Assembly: GCA_027483895.1 (NCBI GenBank)
Contig: JAIXTP010000009.1
Coordinates: 248,001 to 312,000 of the forward strand
Length of the DNA: 64,000 bases
DNA from: Hyphomicrobiales bacterium
GTDB lineage: Bacteria; Pseudomonadota; Alphaproteobacteria; Rhizobiales; Beijerinckiaceae
Reading direction: 5' to 3'
The position numbers were made by a program, and so were the translations under genes. Below the pieces are notes generated by a model. It had not been told where the DNA came from. It was given only the letters and a program-made list of their open reading frames with translations, and searched no databases. This document shows, piece by piece, positions 27,655 to 35,850 of this stretch (position 1 is the first letter of the stretch; every line of letters starts with the position of its first letter).

Positions 27655-28011
27655 ATGTCGTTGACTCGAATTCAAAAAATTCAAACAATTTTAGACTGGG
27701 CCAGAGCGGAAGTCGTGAATGTCAGGTCGCTGGTTTTACAGCGAAAGTTCGATCCGGAGCAGCCAAGAGCTCCAGCCGGTTCGCCTGACGGCGGTCAGTG
27801 GGTTTCGGAAGGCGTCGGAAACGCTTCCTCGCATCTCGGCAGCGGGGTGTCGCGTTGGATTTCGACCTCTCTTGAAGAGATTTGCGAGAGTCAGTTGCGA
27901 CGCGATGAATTTCAATGCCGAATGGTTTCCATGAGATCCTGTTGGCAGCAAGCAATGGCGAGATATGCCGCGTGCTTGAGAGGGCGGCAGATCCCGCCGA
28001 TGACGTATTGA
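27655..28011 (+). CDS. Small protein with PAGSPDGGQW motif and four-cysteine C-terminus (effector-like, unknown)
   Basis: The product has 118 residues from ATG 27655; GTG 27646 would add three residues. The N-terminal helix (residues 1-28) is followed by FDPEQPRAPAGSPDGGQWVS (32-51). I recognise that motif from short alphaproteobacterial proteins, some with toxin domains, and from phage morphogenesis proteins; this is recollection, not a search. The C-terminal part (70-118) is predicted helical with C77, C88, C96 and C107, spaced Cx10C-x7-Cx10C, then the end QIPPMTY. The DNA has lower GC and more A-rich codons than its neighbours. The next gene starts 10 bases later. A toxin or secreted effector paired with the next gene is plausible but unproven. 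Confidence 0.6.
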   Translation: MSLTRIQKIQTILDWARAEVVNVRSLVLQRKFDPEQPRAPAGSPDGGQWVSEGVGNASSHLGSGVSRWISTSLEEICESQLRRDEFQCRMVSMRSCWQQAMARYAACLRGRQIPPMTY

Positions 28012-28021
28012 GGTTTTTCGA

Positions 28022-28357
28022 ATGAAGGTTTTCACGCACGAACTTTTTTTTCGCGGCGGGACAGACGACTTTCCCGTCGTGATATCCGTTTATGCACCGT
28101 TGCCCGCGGATCGCTCATGGTCCTGCACCTACGAAATCGCATGGCCCGAAGGCCCGCGCCGAAGCGCCGCGCACGGAGCGGATGCCTTGCAGGCCCTCGT
28201 GCTTGCGCTTGAGAAGATCGGTGCCGAGATCTATACGAGCGCTCATCACCGCTCCGGAGCCCTCTCGGGGTCCTCGCCGGGGGGCGGCTACGGCTTTCCC
28301 GTGCCGCCGAACCTGCGCGATCTGCTCTCGGGCGACGACGTCGCGGCCTTCGGGTGA
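28022..28357 (+). CDS. DUF6968-like small protein, possible immunity partner
   Basis: The product has 111 residues, acidic to neutral, with no signal peptide. Conserved-looking blocks are VVISVYAPLPADRSWSCTYE, then ALVLALEKIGAEIYTS, and the C-terminal GGYGFPVPPNLRDLLSGDD. I associate this pattern with the family named DUF6968, which is frequent in Hyphomicrobiales and often lies beside short proteins with the GGQW motif; the name should be checked by a profile search. The 10-base gap to the upstream gene means the two are translated from one message. The stable, small, single-domain form suits an immunity or antitoxin role, but no activity is known. Confidence 0.65.
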   Translation: MKVFTHELFFRGGTDDFPVVISVYAPLPADRSWSCTYEIAWPEGPRRSAAHGADALQALVLALEKIGAEIYTSAHHRSGALSGSSPGGGYGFPVPPNLRDLLSGDDVAAFG

Positions 28358-28493
28358 GCGAAGTCGTCCATGCTTAAGCCAAGATCCTGAAAAATCGTGC
28401 GAAAAAGCCGGGGGAAGAGGGCGTTTTCGGGTGGCTTCGGAAAGCGGAATCGCCTAAGGGTCAGGCTCCCGAAAAAGCGATCGGACAAGACCG

Positions 28494-31232
28494 TTGGCCG
28501 AGAACGACAAGACGCCGCCCGGGGCGGATCCGCAGGACATCCGCCCCGTCTCGATCACCGACGAGATGAAGCGCAGCTATCTCGATTACGCGATGAGCGT
28601 GATCGTGAGCCGCGCTCTGCCCGACGTGCGCGACGGCCTCAAGCCCGTGCACCGGCGCATCCTCTTCTCGATGAACGAGAACGGCTACACGCCGGACAAG
28701 CCCTATCGCAAATCCGCGCGCGTGGTCGGCGACGTCATCGGTAAATACCACCCGCACGGCGACCAATCGATCTACGATGCGCTCGTGCGCATGGCGCAGG
28801 ACTTCTCGATGCGCCTGCCGCTGGTCGACGGCCAGGGCAATTTCGGCTCGGTCGACGGCGATCCGGCGGCGGCCATGCGTTACACCGAGGTGCGTCTGGC
28901 GAAGTCCGCCATGGCGATCCTCGAGGATCTCGACAAGGACACGATCGACTTCCAGCCGAACTACGACGGTTCGGAGCGTGAGCCGACGGTCCTTCCCGCG
29001 CGCTTCCCGAACCTGCTCGCCAACGGCGCGGGCGGCATCGCGGTCGGCATGGCGACGAATATCCCGCCGCACAATCTCGGCGAGATCATCGACGCCTGCT
29101 CCGCCTATATCGACGATCCGTCGATCACGGTCGCCGACATCAACGAGATCGTCCCGGGCCCGGATTTCCCGACCGGCGGCACCATTCTCGGCCGCGGCGG
29201 CATCCGTGCGGCCTACAATCTCGGCCGCGGCTCGATCATCATGCGCGCCCGCGCCACGGTCGAGGAGATCCGCAAGGATCGCGAGGCGATCATCGTCACC
29301 GAGATCCCGTATCAGGTGAACAAGGCCTCGCTGATCGAGAAGATCGCCGATCTCGTGCGCGAGAAGCGCATCGAAGGCATCTCCGATCTGCGCGACGAGT
29401 CCGACCGCGACGGCATGCGCATCGTGATCGAGCTGAAGCGCGACGCCGTGGGCGACGTGGTGCTCAATCAGCTGTGGCGCTACACGCCGATGCAGTCGAC
29501 CTTCGGCGCGAACATGGTCGCGCTGAACGGCGGCAAGCCGGAGCTGATGAACATCCTGGACATGGTCCGGGCCTTCGTCGACTTCCGCGAGGTCGTCGTC
29601 AGCCGCCGCACCAAGTTCCTGCTCGGCAAGGCGCGCGATCGGGCCCATGTGCTCGTCGGCCTCGCCATCGCGGTCGCGAATATCGACGAGATCATTCATC
29701 TCATCCGCACCGCGCCCGATCCGAACACGGCGCGCGAGTCGCTGATGGGCCGGGATTGGCCGGCGCGCGACGTGGCGCCGCTGATCGCGCTGATCGACGA
29801 TCCGCGCCACCGCGTATCCGATGCGGGTACTTACCGTCTGTCCGAGACGCAGGCCCGCGCCATTCTCGACCTGCGCCTGCAGCGCCTCACCGCGCTCGGC
29901 CGCGACGAGATCGCCGACGAGTTGAACAAGCTGTCGGCCGAGATCTCGGACTATCTCGACATCCTGCGCTCGCGCGCCCGCATCATGGCAATCGTCAAGA
30001 ACGAGCTGGCCGAGGTGAAGGCCGCCTATGCGACCCCGCGCAAGACCGAGATCACGGATTGGGATGCCGACGTCGACGACGAAGACCTGATCCAGCGCGA
30101 GGACATGGTCGTGACCGTCTCCCATGCGGGCTACATCAAGCGCGTTCCGCTCTCGACCTACCGTGCCCAGCGGCGCGGCGGAAAGGGCCGCTCCGGCATG
30201 CAGACGCGCGACGAGGATTTCGTCGCCCGGCTGTTCGTGGCCTCGACGCATACGCCCGTGCTGTTCTTCTCGTCGCGCGGGCAGGTCTACAAGGAAAAGG
30301 TCTGGCGACTTCCGCTGGCCGCCCCGCAGGCGCGCGGCAAGGCGCTCGTCAACATGCTGCCGCTCGTCGAGGGCGAGCGCATCACCACGATCATGCCGCT
30401 GCCGGAGAACGAGGCGGATTGGGATCTCTTGGACGTGATGTTCGCCACCACCACCGGCAATGTCCGTCGCAACAAGCTGTCCGACTTCGTCAACGTGAAC
30501 CGCGCCGGCAAGATCGCGATGAAGCTCGACGAGGGCGACTCCATCGTCGACGTCCAGATCTGCACGGAGAACGACGACGTGCTGCTGACCACCGCGGTCG
30601 GACAGTGCATCCGTTTCGCCGTGCCTGAGGTGCGCGTCTTCAAGGGTCGCGATTCGACCGGCGTGCGCGGCATCTCGCTCGCCGACGGCGACCGCATCAT
30701 CTCCATGGCGATCTTGCGCCATGTGGAGGCTTCGGCCGACGAGCGCGCGGCCTATCTCAAGATGCGGCGCGCGGTCACCGGCGAAGCCGGCGGCGAGGAC
30801 GTCGTGGCGGATGCGGAGGAGGGCGGCTCGGCCGACGCGACGCTCTCGCAGGAGCGCTACGCGGAGCTGTCGGCTCACGAGCAGGTCGTGCTCACGCTGT
30901 CCGAGAACGGCTACGGCAAGCGCACCATCGCCTACGAGATCCGCACCACGGGCCGCGGCGGCAAGGGCATCGTCGCGATGGTCGTCAACGACCGGAACGG
31001 TCCGCTGATCGCGTCCTTCCCGGTCGAGTCCAGCGACCAGATCATGCTCGTGACCAATGGCGGCCAGCTGATCCGCTGCCCGGTCGAGGGCATCCGCCTC
31101 GCCGGCCGCAACACGCAGGGCGTGATCGTCTTCAACACGGCCGAAGACGAGCGCGTCGTCTCCGTCGAGCGCATCTCCGATACGGGCGAGGGCGAGGAAA
31201 GCGAGGCCGACGAGGGCGAGACGGAAGTCTGA
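28494..31232 (+). CDS. gyrA: DNA gyrase subunit A
   Basis: The product has 912 residues. TTG 28494 is the only start codon between the in-frame stop at 28455 and the conserved N-terminus, and it leaves 25 residues before [10 protein letters not shown], as in E. coli GyrA. The catalytic Tyr is Y130 in [11 protein letters not shown]. The QRDR reads [17 protein letters not shown], with Gln91 at the place of E. coli Ser83 and Asp95 at Asp87. The C-terminal domain has the beta-pinwheel with a GyrA box-like segment ([10 protein letters not shown]) and an acidic tail. With GyrB it introduces negative supercoils. The order gyrA-coaD-ppi-ppi-queA-tgt is common in Hyphomicrobiales. Confidence 0.97.
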   Translation: MAENDKTPPGADPQDIRPVSITDEMKRSYLDYAMSVIVSRALPDVRDGLKPVHRRILFSMNENGYTPDKPYRKSARVVGDVIGKYHPHGDQSIYDALVRMAQDFSMRLPLVDGQGNFGSVDGDPAAAMRYTEVRLAKSAMAILEDLDKDTIDFQPNYDGSEREPTVLPARFPNLLANGAGGIAVGMATNIPPHNLGEIIDACSAYIDDPSITVADINEIVPGPDFPTGGTILGRGGIRAAYNLGRGSIIMRARATVEEIRKDREAIIVTEIPYQVNKASLIEKIADLVREKRIEGISDLRDESDRDGMRIVIELKRDAVGDVVLNQLWRYTPMQSTFGANMVALNGGKPELMNILDMVRAFVDFREVVVSRRTKFLLGKARDRAHVLVGLAIAVANIDEIIHLIRTAPDPNTARESLMGRDWPARDVAPLIALIDDPRHRVSDAGTYRLSETQARAILDLRLQRLTALGRDEIADELNKLSAEISDYLDILRSRARIMAIVKNELAEVKAAYATPRKTEITDWDADVDDEDLIQREDMVVTVSHAGYIKRVPLSTYRAQRRGGKGRSGMQTRDEDFVARLFVASTHTPVLFFSSRGQVYKEKVWRLPLAAPQARGKALVNMLPLVEGERITTIMPLPENEADWDLLDVMFATTTGNVRRNKLSDFVNVNRAGKIAMKLDEGDSIVDVQICTENDDVLLTTAVGQCIRFAVPEVRVFKGRDSTGVRGISLADGDRIISMAILRHVEASADERAAYLKMRRAVTGEAGGEDVVADAEEGGSADATLSQERYAELSAHEQVVLTLSENGYGKRTIAYEIRTTGRGGKGIVAMVVNDRNGPLIASFPVESSDQIMLVTNGGQLIRCPVEGIRLAGRNTQGVIVFNTAEDERVVSVERISDTGEGEESEADEGETEV

Positions 31233-31250
31233 CCGGCCACGCCGCACCTC

Positions 31251-31427
31251 CGTCATTGCGAGAGCAGCGAAGCAAATCAGAGACGGCGACCCGAACGCTC
31301 TGTGGCCGGCGTCGTCTGGATTGCTTCGTCGCTTCGCTCCTCGCAATGACGGATGAAGCACGAGCCGCCGACGCATAGCCCCTTCATCCTGAGGAGCGCC
31401 CGAAGGGCGCGTCTCGAAGGATCGGCG
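31251..31427. repeat. Composite palindromic intergenic repeat, copy 1
   Basis: Part A (31251-31352) starts CGTCATTGCGAG and ends with the inverted arm CTCGCAATGACGG; the arms also share AGCGAAGCAA and TTGCTTCGTCGCT. Part B (about 31378-31427) is a second palindrome of the form ATCCTGAGGAGCGCCC-GAA-GGGCGCGTCTCGAAGGAT. Similar short elements occur in many copies in genomes of this order, as far as I recall. Confidence 0.75.
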
Positions 31428-31470
31428 TCGACCGCCGAGGGCCTTCGACAAACGGAAGAAACGCCACCTC

Positions 31471-31647
31471 CGTCATTGCGAGCGCAGCGAAGCAATCCAG
31501 AGAACGGCAGCCCGAGCGCTCTATGCCGGGCATCGTCTGGATTGCTTCGTCGCTTCGCTCCTCGCAATGACGGATAGAGCATGCCGCGCCGACGCATAGC
31601 CCCCCATCTTGAGGAGCGCCCGAAGGGCGCGTCTCGAAGGATCGGCG
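31471..31647. repeat. Composite palindromic intergenic repeat, copy 2
   Basis: Part A (31471-31573) and part B (about 31597-31647) repeat copy 1 in the same order and orientation, 220 bases downstream. The linking sequence GCCGACGCATAGCC is also shared, so the whole A-plus-B unit was duplicated rather than two elements landing independently. Small differences (for example one-base indels in the left arm) show that the copies have begun to diverge. Confidence 0.75.
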
Positions 31648-31715
31648 GCAGACCGTCGCGGCGCTCGCGACCTCGAAATCTTGCCCCTCCGCCTTTGACC
31701 CGCTAAGCCTTCCGC

Positions 31716-32222
31716 ATGGTTTCACATGCCCCCCGCGTCGCCTTTTATGCCGGGTCCTTCGACCCCGTCACGAACGGCCATGTCGACGTGCTGCTGCAGG
31801 CCTGCGCGCTCGCCGACCGGTTGGTCGTCGCCATCGGCGTGCATCCCGGCAAGTCGCCGCTGTTTTCCGCTGAAGAGCGCGCCGAGATGATCCGGACGGC
31901 CGTCGGTTCCGCTGCCGTCGGTGCGGGGACGACGCTCGAGGTCGTGACCTTCGCCGATCTCGCGGTCGATGCCGCGCGCCGGTCGGGTGCGACCCTTCTG
32001 GTGCGCGGGCTGCGCGACGGCACGGATTTCGACTACGAGATGCAGATGGCGGGCATGAATTCCGCCATGGCGCCGGAGATCCGCACGGTCTTCCTGCCGG
32101 CTTCCCCGATGGTCCGCCCCATCACGGCCACGCTCGTGCGGCAGATCGCCAAGATGCGCGGCGACGTTTCCGGTTTCGTGCCGGCGGACGTGGCCGATCG
32201 CCTGCGGGCGAAATTCGCCTGA
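31716..32222 (+). CDS. coaD: Phosphopantetheine adenylyltransferase
   Basis: The product has 168 residues, the normal size. The nucleotidyltransferase signature is [16 protein letters not shown] with the (T/H)xGH motif as TNGH, and a second conserved region reads [18 protein letters not shown]. The C-terminal signature reads [11 protein letters not shown], where most homologues have an SSS(L/F)VRE-like segment. It transfers AMP from ATP to 4'-phosphopantetheine, the penultimate step of coenzyme A synthesis. It lies between gyrA and the cyclophilin genes in the conserved cluster. Confidence 0.95.
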   Translation: MVSHAPRVAFYAGSFDPVTNGHVDVLLQACALADRLVVAIGVHPGKSPLFSAEERAEMIRTAVGSAAVGAGTTLEVVTFADLAVDAARRSGATLLVRGLRDGTDFDYEMQMAGMNSAMAPEIRTVFLPASPMVRPITATLVRQIAKMRGDVSGFVPADVADRLRAKFA

Positions 32223-32272
32223 CACCCGATGCGGCCACAGGCCGCCCAGCACTCGTTCCGGAGGTTTCCACG

Positions 32273-32839
32273 ATGATCCGTCGCGCCGCTCTCGCCGCGC
32301 TCGCAGGCGCCGCCTTCCTCGCTTTCGCCCCTGTCCAAGCGACCGCTCAGACGCCGAAGGGCGATCCCGAAAACACGCTCGTCCTCGAAACCAAGGACGG
32401 CAAGGTCGTCATCGCGCTCCGGCCCGATCTCGCCCCCGCCCATGTCGAGCGCATCAAGACGCTGACGCGCCGCGGCTTCTATGACGGCATCGTCTTCCAT
32501 CGCGTGATCGACGGCTTCATGGCGCAGACGGGCGATCCGACCGGTACCGGCATGGGCGGATCGGACCTGCCGAACGTGAAGGCCGAATTCTCGAACGTGC
32601 CCTTCAAGCGCGGCACGCTCGGCATGGCGCGCGCCCAGAGCCCGGACTCGGCCAATTCCCAGTTCTTCATCATGTTCGCCGAAGGCTCGTTTCTGAACGG
32701 GAAGTACACCGTCTTCGGCGAGGTCGTCTCCGGCATGGATGTCGTGGACAAGATCAAGAAGGGCGATCAGGCGGCCAACGGCTCCGTCCGCAATCCCGAC
32801 AAGATCGTCCGCATGCGCGTCGCCGCCGACGTGAAGTGA
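32273..32839 (+). CDS. Periplasmic cyclophilin-type peptidyl-prolyl isomerase
   Basis: The product has 188 residues with a signal peptide (about 1-24, ending VQATAQ). The cyclophilin domain shows GFYDGIVFHRVIDGFMAQTG, carrying the catalytic Arg of the FHR motif, and later NSQFFIMFAEGSFLNGKYTV. It catalyses cis-trans isomerisation at proline during folding of exported proteins. A GGAGG site precedes the ATG. The next gene is a paralogue without signal peptide, 37 bases downstream, so the pair serves the periplasm and the cytoplasm. Confidence 0.93.
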   Translation: MIRRAALAALAGAAFLAFAPVQATAQTPKGDPENTLVLETKDGKVVIALRPDLAPAHVERIKTLTRRGFYDGIVFHRVIDGFMAQTGDPTGTGMGGSDLPNVKAEFSNVPFKRGTLGMARAQSPDSANSQFFIMFAEGSFLNGKYTVFGEVVSGMDVVDKIKKGDQAANGSVRNPDKIVRMRVAADVK

Positions 32840-32876
32840 CGCGTTACCCTTTCAATCGAGACACAGGAGAGCCCCG

Positions 32877-33344
32877 ATGGCCGACGTGAAGCCCGAAGAC
32901 ACGATGATCCTCGAAACCACCCAGGGGAAGGTGGTCATCGCCATGCGTCCCGATCTGGCGCCGAACCATGTCGCCCGGATCAAGGAACTGGTGCGCGAGG
33001 GCTTTTATGACGGCATCGTCTTCCACCGCGTGATCGATGGCTTCATGGCCCAGACGGGCTGCCCGCACGGCACCGGCACGGGCGGGTCGGGCAAGAAGCT
33101 GAAGCAGGAATTCAACGCCGAGCCCCATGTCCGCGGCACCTGCTCGATGGCCCGCGCCATGAACCCTGACTCGGCCGACAGCCAGTTCTTCATCTGCTTC
33201 GATGACGCCCGCTTCCTCGACCGTCAATACACGGTGTGGGGCGAGGTCATCGAGGGCATGGACAACGTGGACAAGATCAAGCGCGGCGAGCCGGTCAGCA
33301 ACCCGGACAAGATCGTCTCCGCCCGGATGGCCGATCAGGCCTGA
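32877..33344 (+). CDS. Cytoplasmic cyclophilin-type peptidyl-prolyl isomerase
   Basis: The product has 155 residues with no signal peptide, starting MADVKPEDTMILETTQGKVV after a clear AGGAG site. It carries the same catalytic block GIVFHRVIDGFMAQTGCPHG and SQFFICFDDARFLDRQYTV, and is a close paralogue of the preceding gene. It lacks the C-terminal extension of the periplasmic form. The tandem pair is a regular member of the gyrA-to-tgt cluster in this order and probably arose by duplication. Confidence 0.93.
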   Translation: MADVKPEDTMILETTQGKVVIAMRPDLAPNHVARIKELVREGFYDGIVFHRVIDGFMAQTGCPHGTGTGGSGKKLKQEFNAEPHVRGTCSMARAMNPDSADSQFFICFDDARFLDRQYTVWGEVIEGMDNVDKIKRGEPVSNPDKIVSARMADQA

Positions 33345-33607
33345 CGACGAAAAAAGACCGGCCGGGGTAATCGAATAAGGTTCCCGGCCGGCCCACAACG
33401 ATTGCTTCGCAAGAAACGCTGAAACGCCGCTCGCCCGCGCCCAGAAAATCATCGCGGAGAGCGTCTTTTATATAATCGGGAGCGCTCGGTTGTAATAGCA
33501 ACCGGAGATAGTAACGCCAGATAAAGGATAATGTTACGGGTCTTTACTCAAAATATAATTGCATTTTTTGAACTAAAAACAACCTCAAGTAGTGTGCTGA
33601 ACTCGCT
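33345..33607. promoter_or_regulatory. AT-rich ppi-queA intergenic region
   Basis: These 263 bases become strikingly AT-rich from about 33440 to 33600. A perfect TATAAT on the plus strand at 33554-33559 may be the -10 box of queA, although no good -35 is seen. A hairpin at 33358-33391 is followed on the minus strand by TCTTTTTT, and a TATAAA on the minus strand at 33472-33467 could start a leftward transcript. No protein gene is supported here. Confidence 0.5.
33350..33391 (-). terminator. Minus-strand Rho-independent terminator before queA
   Basis: Read on the minus strand, CCGGCCGGG, a 16-base loop and CCCGGCCGG form a 9-bp GC stem followed at once by TCTTTTTT. No minus-strand gene lies upstream of it, so it either blocks antisense transcription into the cyclophilin gene or ends a small RNA of about 110 bases. 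Confidence 0.5.
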
Positions 33608-34702
33608 ATGCGTGTAGACGTCTTCGACTTCGTGCTGCCGGAAGAGCGGATCGCCGTCCGGCCCGCCGTGCCGCGTGATTCGGCGCGGATGCTCGTGGTG
33701 CCGGTCGAAGGCGACTTCGCGGACCGTACCGTGCGAGACCTTCCGGACATCCTGCGTGCGGGCGACGTTCTCGTCGTCAACGACACGCGGGTCATCCCCG
33801 CACGCTTGTCCGGCATCCGGGTCCGCGGGGATGCGGTCGCGCGGATCGAAGTGACGCTGCACAAGCGCGAGGCACCGGACCGCTGGCGCACCTTCGTGCG
33901 TCCCGCGAAGCGCCTCGCGCTCGGCGAACGGATCCGCTTCGGCGACGAGAGCGAGAGCAATGCCTGCTTCCTCGCGAGCCTCGACGCGGAGGCGGTCGAG
34001 AAGGGGGAGGGCGGCGAAGTGGTTCTCGCGTTCTCCTTCTCCGGCCCCGCTCTCGACGAAGCGATCGCGCGCCTCGGGCACATGCCGCTGCCGCCTTACA
34101 TCGCGGCCAAGCGGGCGGACGACGAGGCCGACCGGAAGGACTATCAGACGCTCTTCGCGGATAAGGAGGGCGCCGTCGCGGCGCCCACCGCGGGACTGCA
34201 TTTCACGCCGGACCTCGTGGATCGCCTTGCGGCCCGCGGCATCGGGCTCGAAAAGGTGACGCTCCATGTCGGCGCCGGAACCTTCCTGCCGGTGAAGGCG
34301 GAGGATACGCGCGACCACAAGATGCACTCCGAATACGGGGAGCTGTCGGCCGCGACCGCGGAACGGCTCAACGCCGTGCGGGCGGCCGGCGGGCGGATCG
34401 TGGCGGTGGGCACGACGTCCCTCCGTGTCCTCGAATCCGCGGTCCGGCCGGACGGGACCTTCCCGGCCTGGGCGGGCGACACGGACATCTTCATCACGCC
34501 GGGCTCGGTGATCCGCTCGGCCGACGTGCTGATGACGAATTTCCACCTGCCGCGTTCGACGCTCTTCATGCTGGTCGGCGCCTTTTCCGGCCTCGACAGG
34601 ATGAAGGCGGCCTATGCGCATGCCATCGCCTCGGGCTATCGCTTCTATTCCTACGGCGACGCGTCCCTTCTCTTCAGGGCCGCTCCGGGAGACGCGGAAT
34701 GA
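33608..34702 (+). CDS. queA: S-adenosylmethionine:tRNA ribosyltransferase-isomerase
   Basis: The product has 364 residues beginning [20 protein letters not shown], the usual start of QueA, so ATG 33608 is accepted even though no Shine-Dalgarno sequence is visible. Conserved blocks include [36 protein letters not shown] and [11 protein letters not shown], plus the C-terminal [13 protein letters not shown]. It transfers and isomerises the ribosyl group of S-adenosylmethionine onto 7-aminomethyl-7-deazaguanine in tRNA to give epoxyqueuosine. It overlaps tgt by four bases; Tgt supplies its substrate tRNA. Confidence 0.96.
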   Translation: MRVDVFDFVLPEERIAVRPAVPRDSARMLVVPVEGDFADRTVRDLPDILRAGDVLVVNDTRVIPARLSGIRVRGDAVARIEVTLHKREAPDRWRTFVRPAKRLALGERIRFGDESESNACFLASLDAEAVEKGEGGEVVLAFSFSGPALDEAIARLGHMPLPPYIAAKRADDEADRKDYQTLFADKEGAVAAPTAGLHFTPDLVDRLAARGIGLEKVTLHVGAGTFLPVKAEDTRDHKMHSEYGELSAATAERLNAVRAAGGRIVAVGTTSLRVLESAVRPDGTFPAWAGDTDIFITPGSVIRSADVLMTNFHLPRSTLFMLVGAFSGLDRMKAAYAHAIASGYRFYSYGDASLLFRAAPGDAE

Positions 34703-35832
34703 CGCAGGCGGAACGGTTCGGTTTCTCGATCGCGGCGACCGACGGCAAGGCCCGGACGGGCGAGATCTCGATGCCCCGCGGCGTCATCCGGACGCCGGCC
34801 TTCATGCCGGTCGGGACCGCCGCGACGGTGAAGGCGATGTATCCCGAACAGGTGAAGGCGCTCGGCGCGGACATCGTGCTCGGCAACGTCTATCACCTGA
34901 TGCTGCGCCCGGGCGCGGAGCGCGTCGCACGGCTCGGCGGCCTGCATAAGCTCATGAACTGGCCTTACCCGATCCTCACGGACTCGGGCGGGTTTCAGGT
35001 CATGTCGCTCGCGCAGCTCAGGAAACTGAACGAGAAGGGCGTGACGTTCCGTTCGCATGTGGACGGCTCGGCCCATGAGCTGACGCCCGAGCGCTCGATA
35101 GAGATCCAAGGCCTGCTCGGCTCCGACATCCAGATGCAGCTCGACGAATGCGTGAAGCTGCCCTGCAGCGACGCCGAGGCCGAGCGGGCGATGGAATTGT
35201 CGCTGCGCTGGGCGGAACGTTGCAGGACCGCCTTCGGCGACCAGCCCGGCCGGGCGATGTTCGGCATCGTTCAGGGCGGAGCGGTTCCTGCGCTCCGCGA
35301 ACGCAGCGCGCAGGCGCTCGCGGCAATGGAACTGAAGGGCTACGCGATCGGCGGCCTCGCGGTCGGCGAACCGCAAGAGGTCATGCTGCGCATGATCGAA
35401 GCGACGGAGCCGCATCTTCCCAAGGACAAGCCCCGCTATCTGATGGGCGTCGGTACGCCCGACGACATCGTCGAAAGCGTGCGGCGCGGCGTCGACATGT
35501 TCGATTGCGTGATGCCGACGCGCGCGGGCCGGCACGGCTTGGCCTTCTCGCGCTTCGGCAAGATCAATCTGCGCAATGCACGGCATGCGGAGGATCCGCG
35601 GCCGCTCGACCCGGGGTCGTCCTGCCCGGCCGCGCGGGACTATTCGCGGGCCTATCTCCACCATCTGGTGAAGGCGGGCGAGATCCTCGGCATGATGCTG
35701 CTGACTTGGGTCAACCTCGCTTATTATCAGGACCTGATGGCGGGCCTGCGCGCCGCCATCGCCGCGGGTCGCCTCGACGATTTCATCGCCGAGACGAAGG
35801 ACGGCTGGGCGCGGGGCGATGCGGCCGTCTGA
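34699..35832 (+). CDS. tgt: tRNA-guanine transglycosylase, zinc-site-degenerate form
   Basis: The product has 377 residues from the ATGA overlap with queA. The catalytic elements are intact: D95 in [26 protein letters not shown] and the nucleophile D269 in MFDCVMPTR. It swaps guanine at position 34 of Asn, Asp, His and Tyr tRNAs for the queuosine precursor preQ1. The usual structural zinc site (CxCxxC and a later His) is not kept: by alignment with the Zymomonas and E. coli enzymes from memory, the positions read S307, C309, A312 and V338, so only one of four ligands remains. The fold around it ([11 protein letters not shown]) is otherwise normal. Confidence 0.93.
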   Translation: MTQAERFGFSIAATDGKARTGEISMPRGVIRTPAFMPVGTAATVKAMYPEQVKALGADIVLGNVYHLMLRPGAERVARLGGLHKLMNWPYPILTDSGGFQVMSLAQLRKLNEKGVTFRSHVDGSAHELTPERSIEIQGLLGSDIQMQLDECVKLPCSDAEAERAMELSLRWAERCRTAFGDQPGRAMFGIVQGGAVPALRERSAQALAAMELKGYAIGGLAVGEPQEVMLRMIEATEPHLPKDKPRYLMGVGTPDDIVESVRRGVDMFDCVMPTRAGRHGLAFSRFGKINLRNARHAEDPRPLDPGSSCPAARDYSRAYLHHLVKAGEILGMMLLTWVNLAYYQDLMAGLRAAIAAGRLDDFIAETKDGWARGDAAV

Positions 35833-35850
35833 CGGGGTGCCGCCGTCCGC

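Larger units (their letters stand above)
31233..31715. other. gyrA-coaD intergenic region holding two copies of a composite repeat
   Basis: These 483 bases contain no gene that I can support. Nearly all of the space is taken by two tandem copies of a composite palindromic element (31251-31427 and 31471-31647). Any terminator of gyrA and promoter of coaD must be inside or beside these repeats. Confidence 0.7.

Noticed and set aside
28358-28493. Possible tRNA or riboswitch between the small cassette and gyrA
   Set aside because: No T-loop (GTTCRANNC), no acceptor stem and no known riboswitch core can be folded by eye. Only a Pribnow-like and Shine-Dalgarno-like background is seen.
32231-32245. 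Small hairpin GCGGCC-ACA-GGCCGC after coaD
   Set aside because: The stem has six pairs, a three-base loop and no T tract, so it is too weak to call a terminator.
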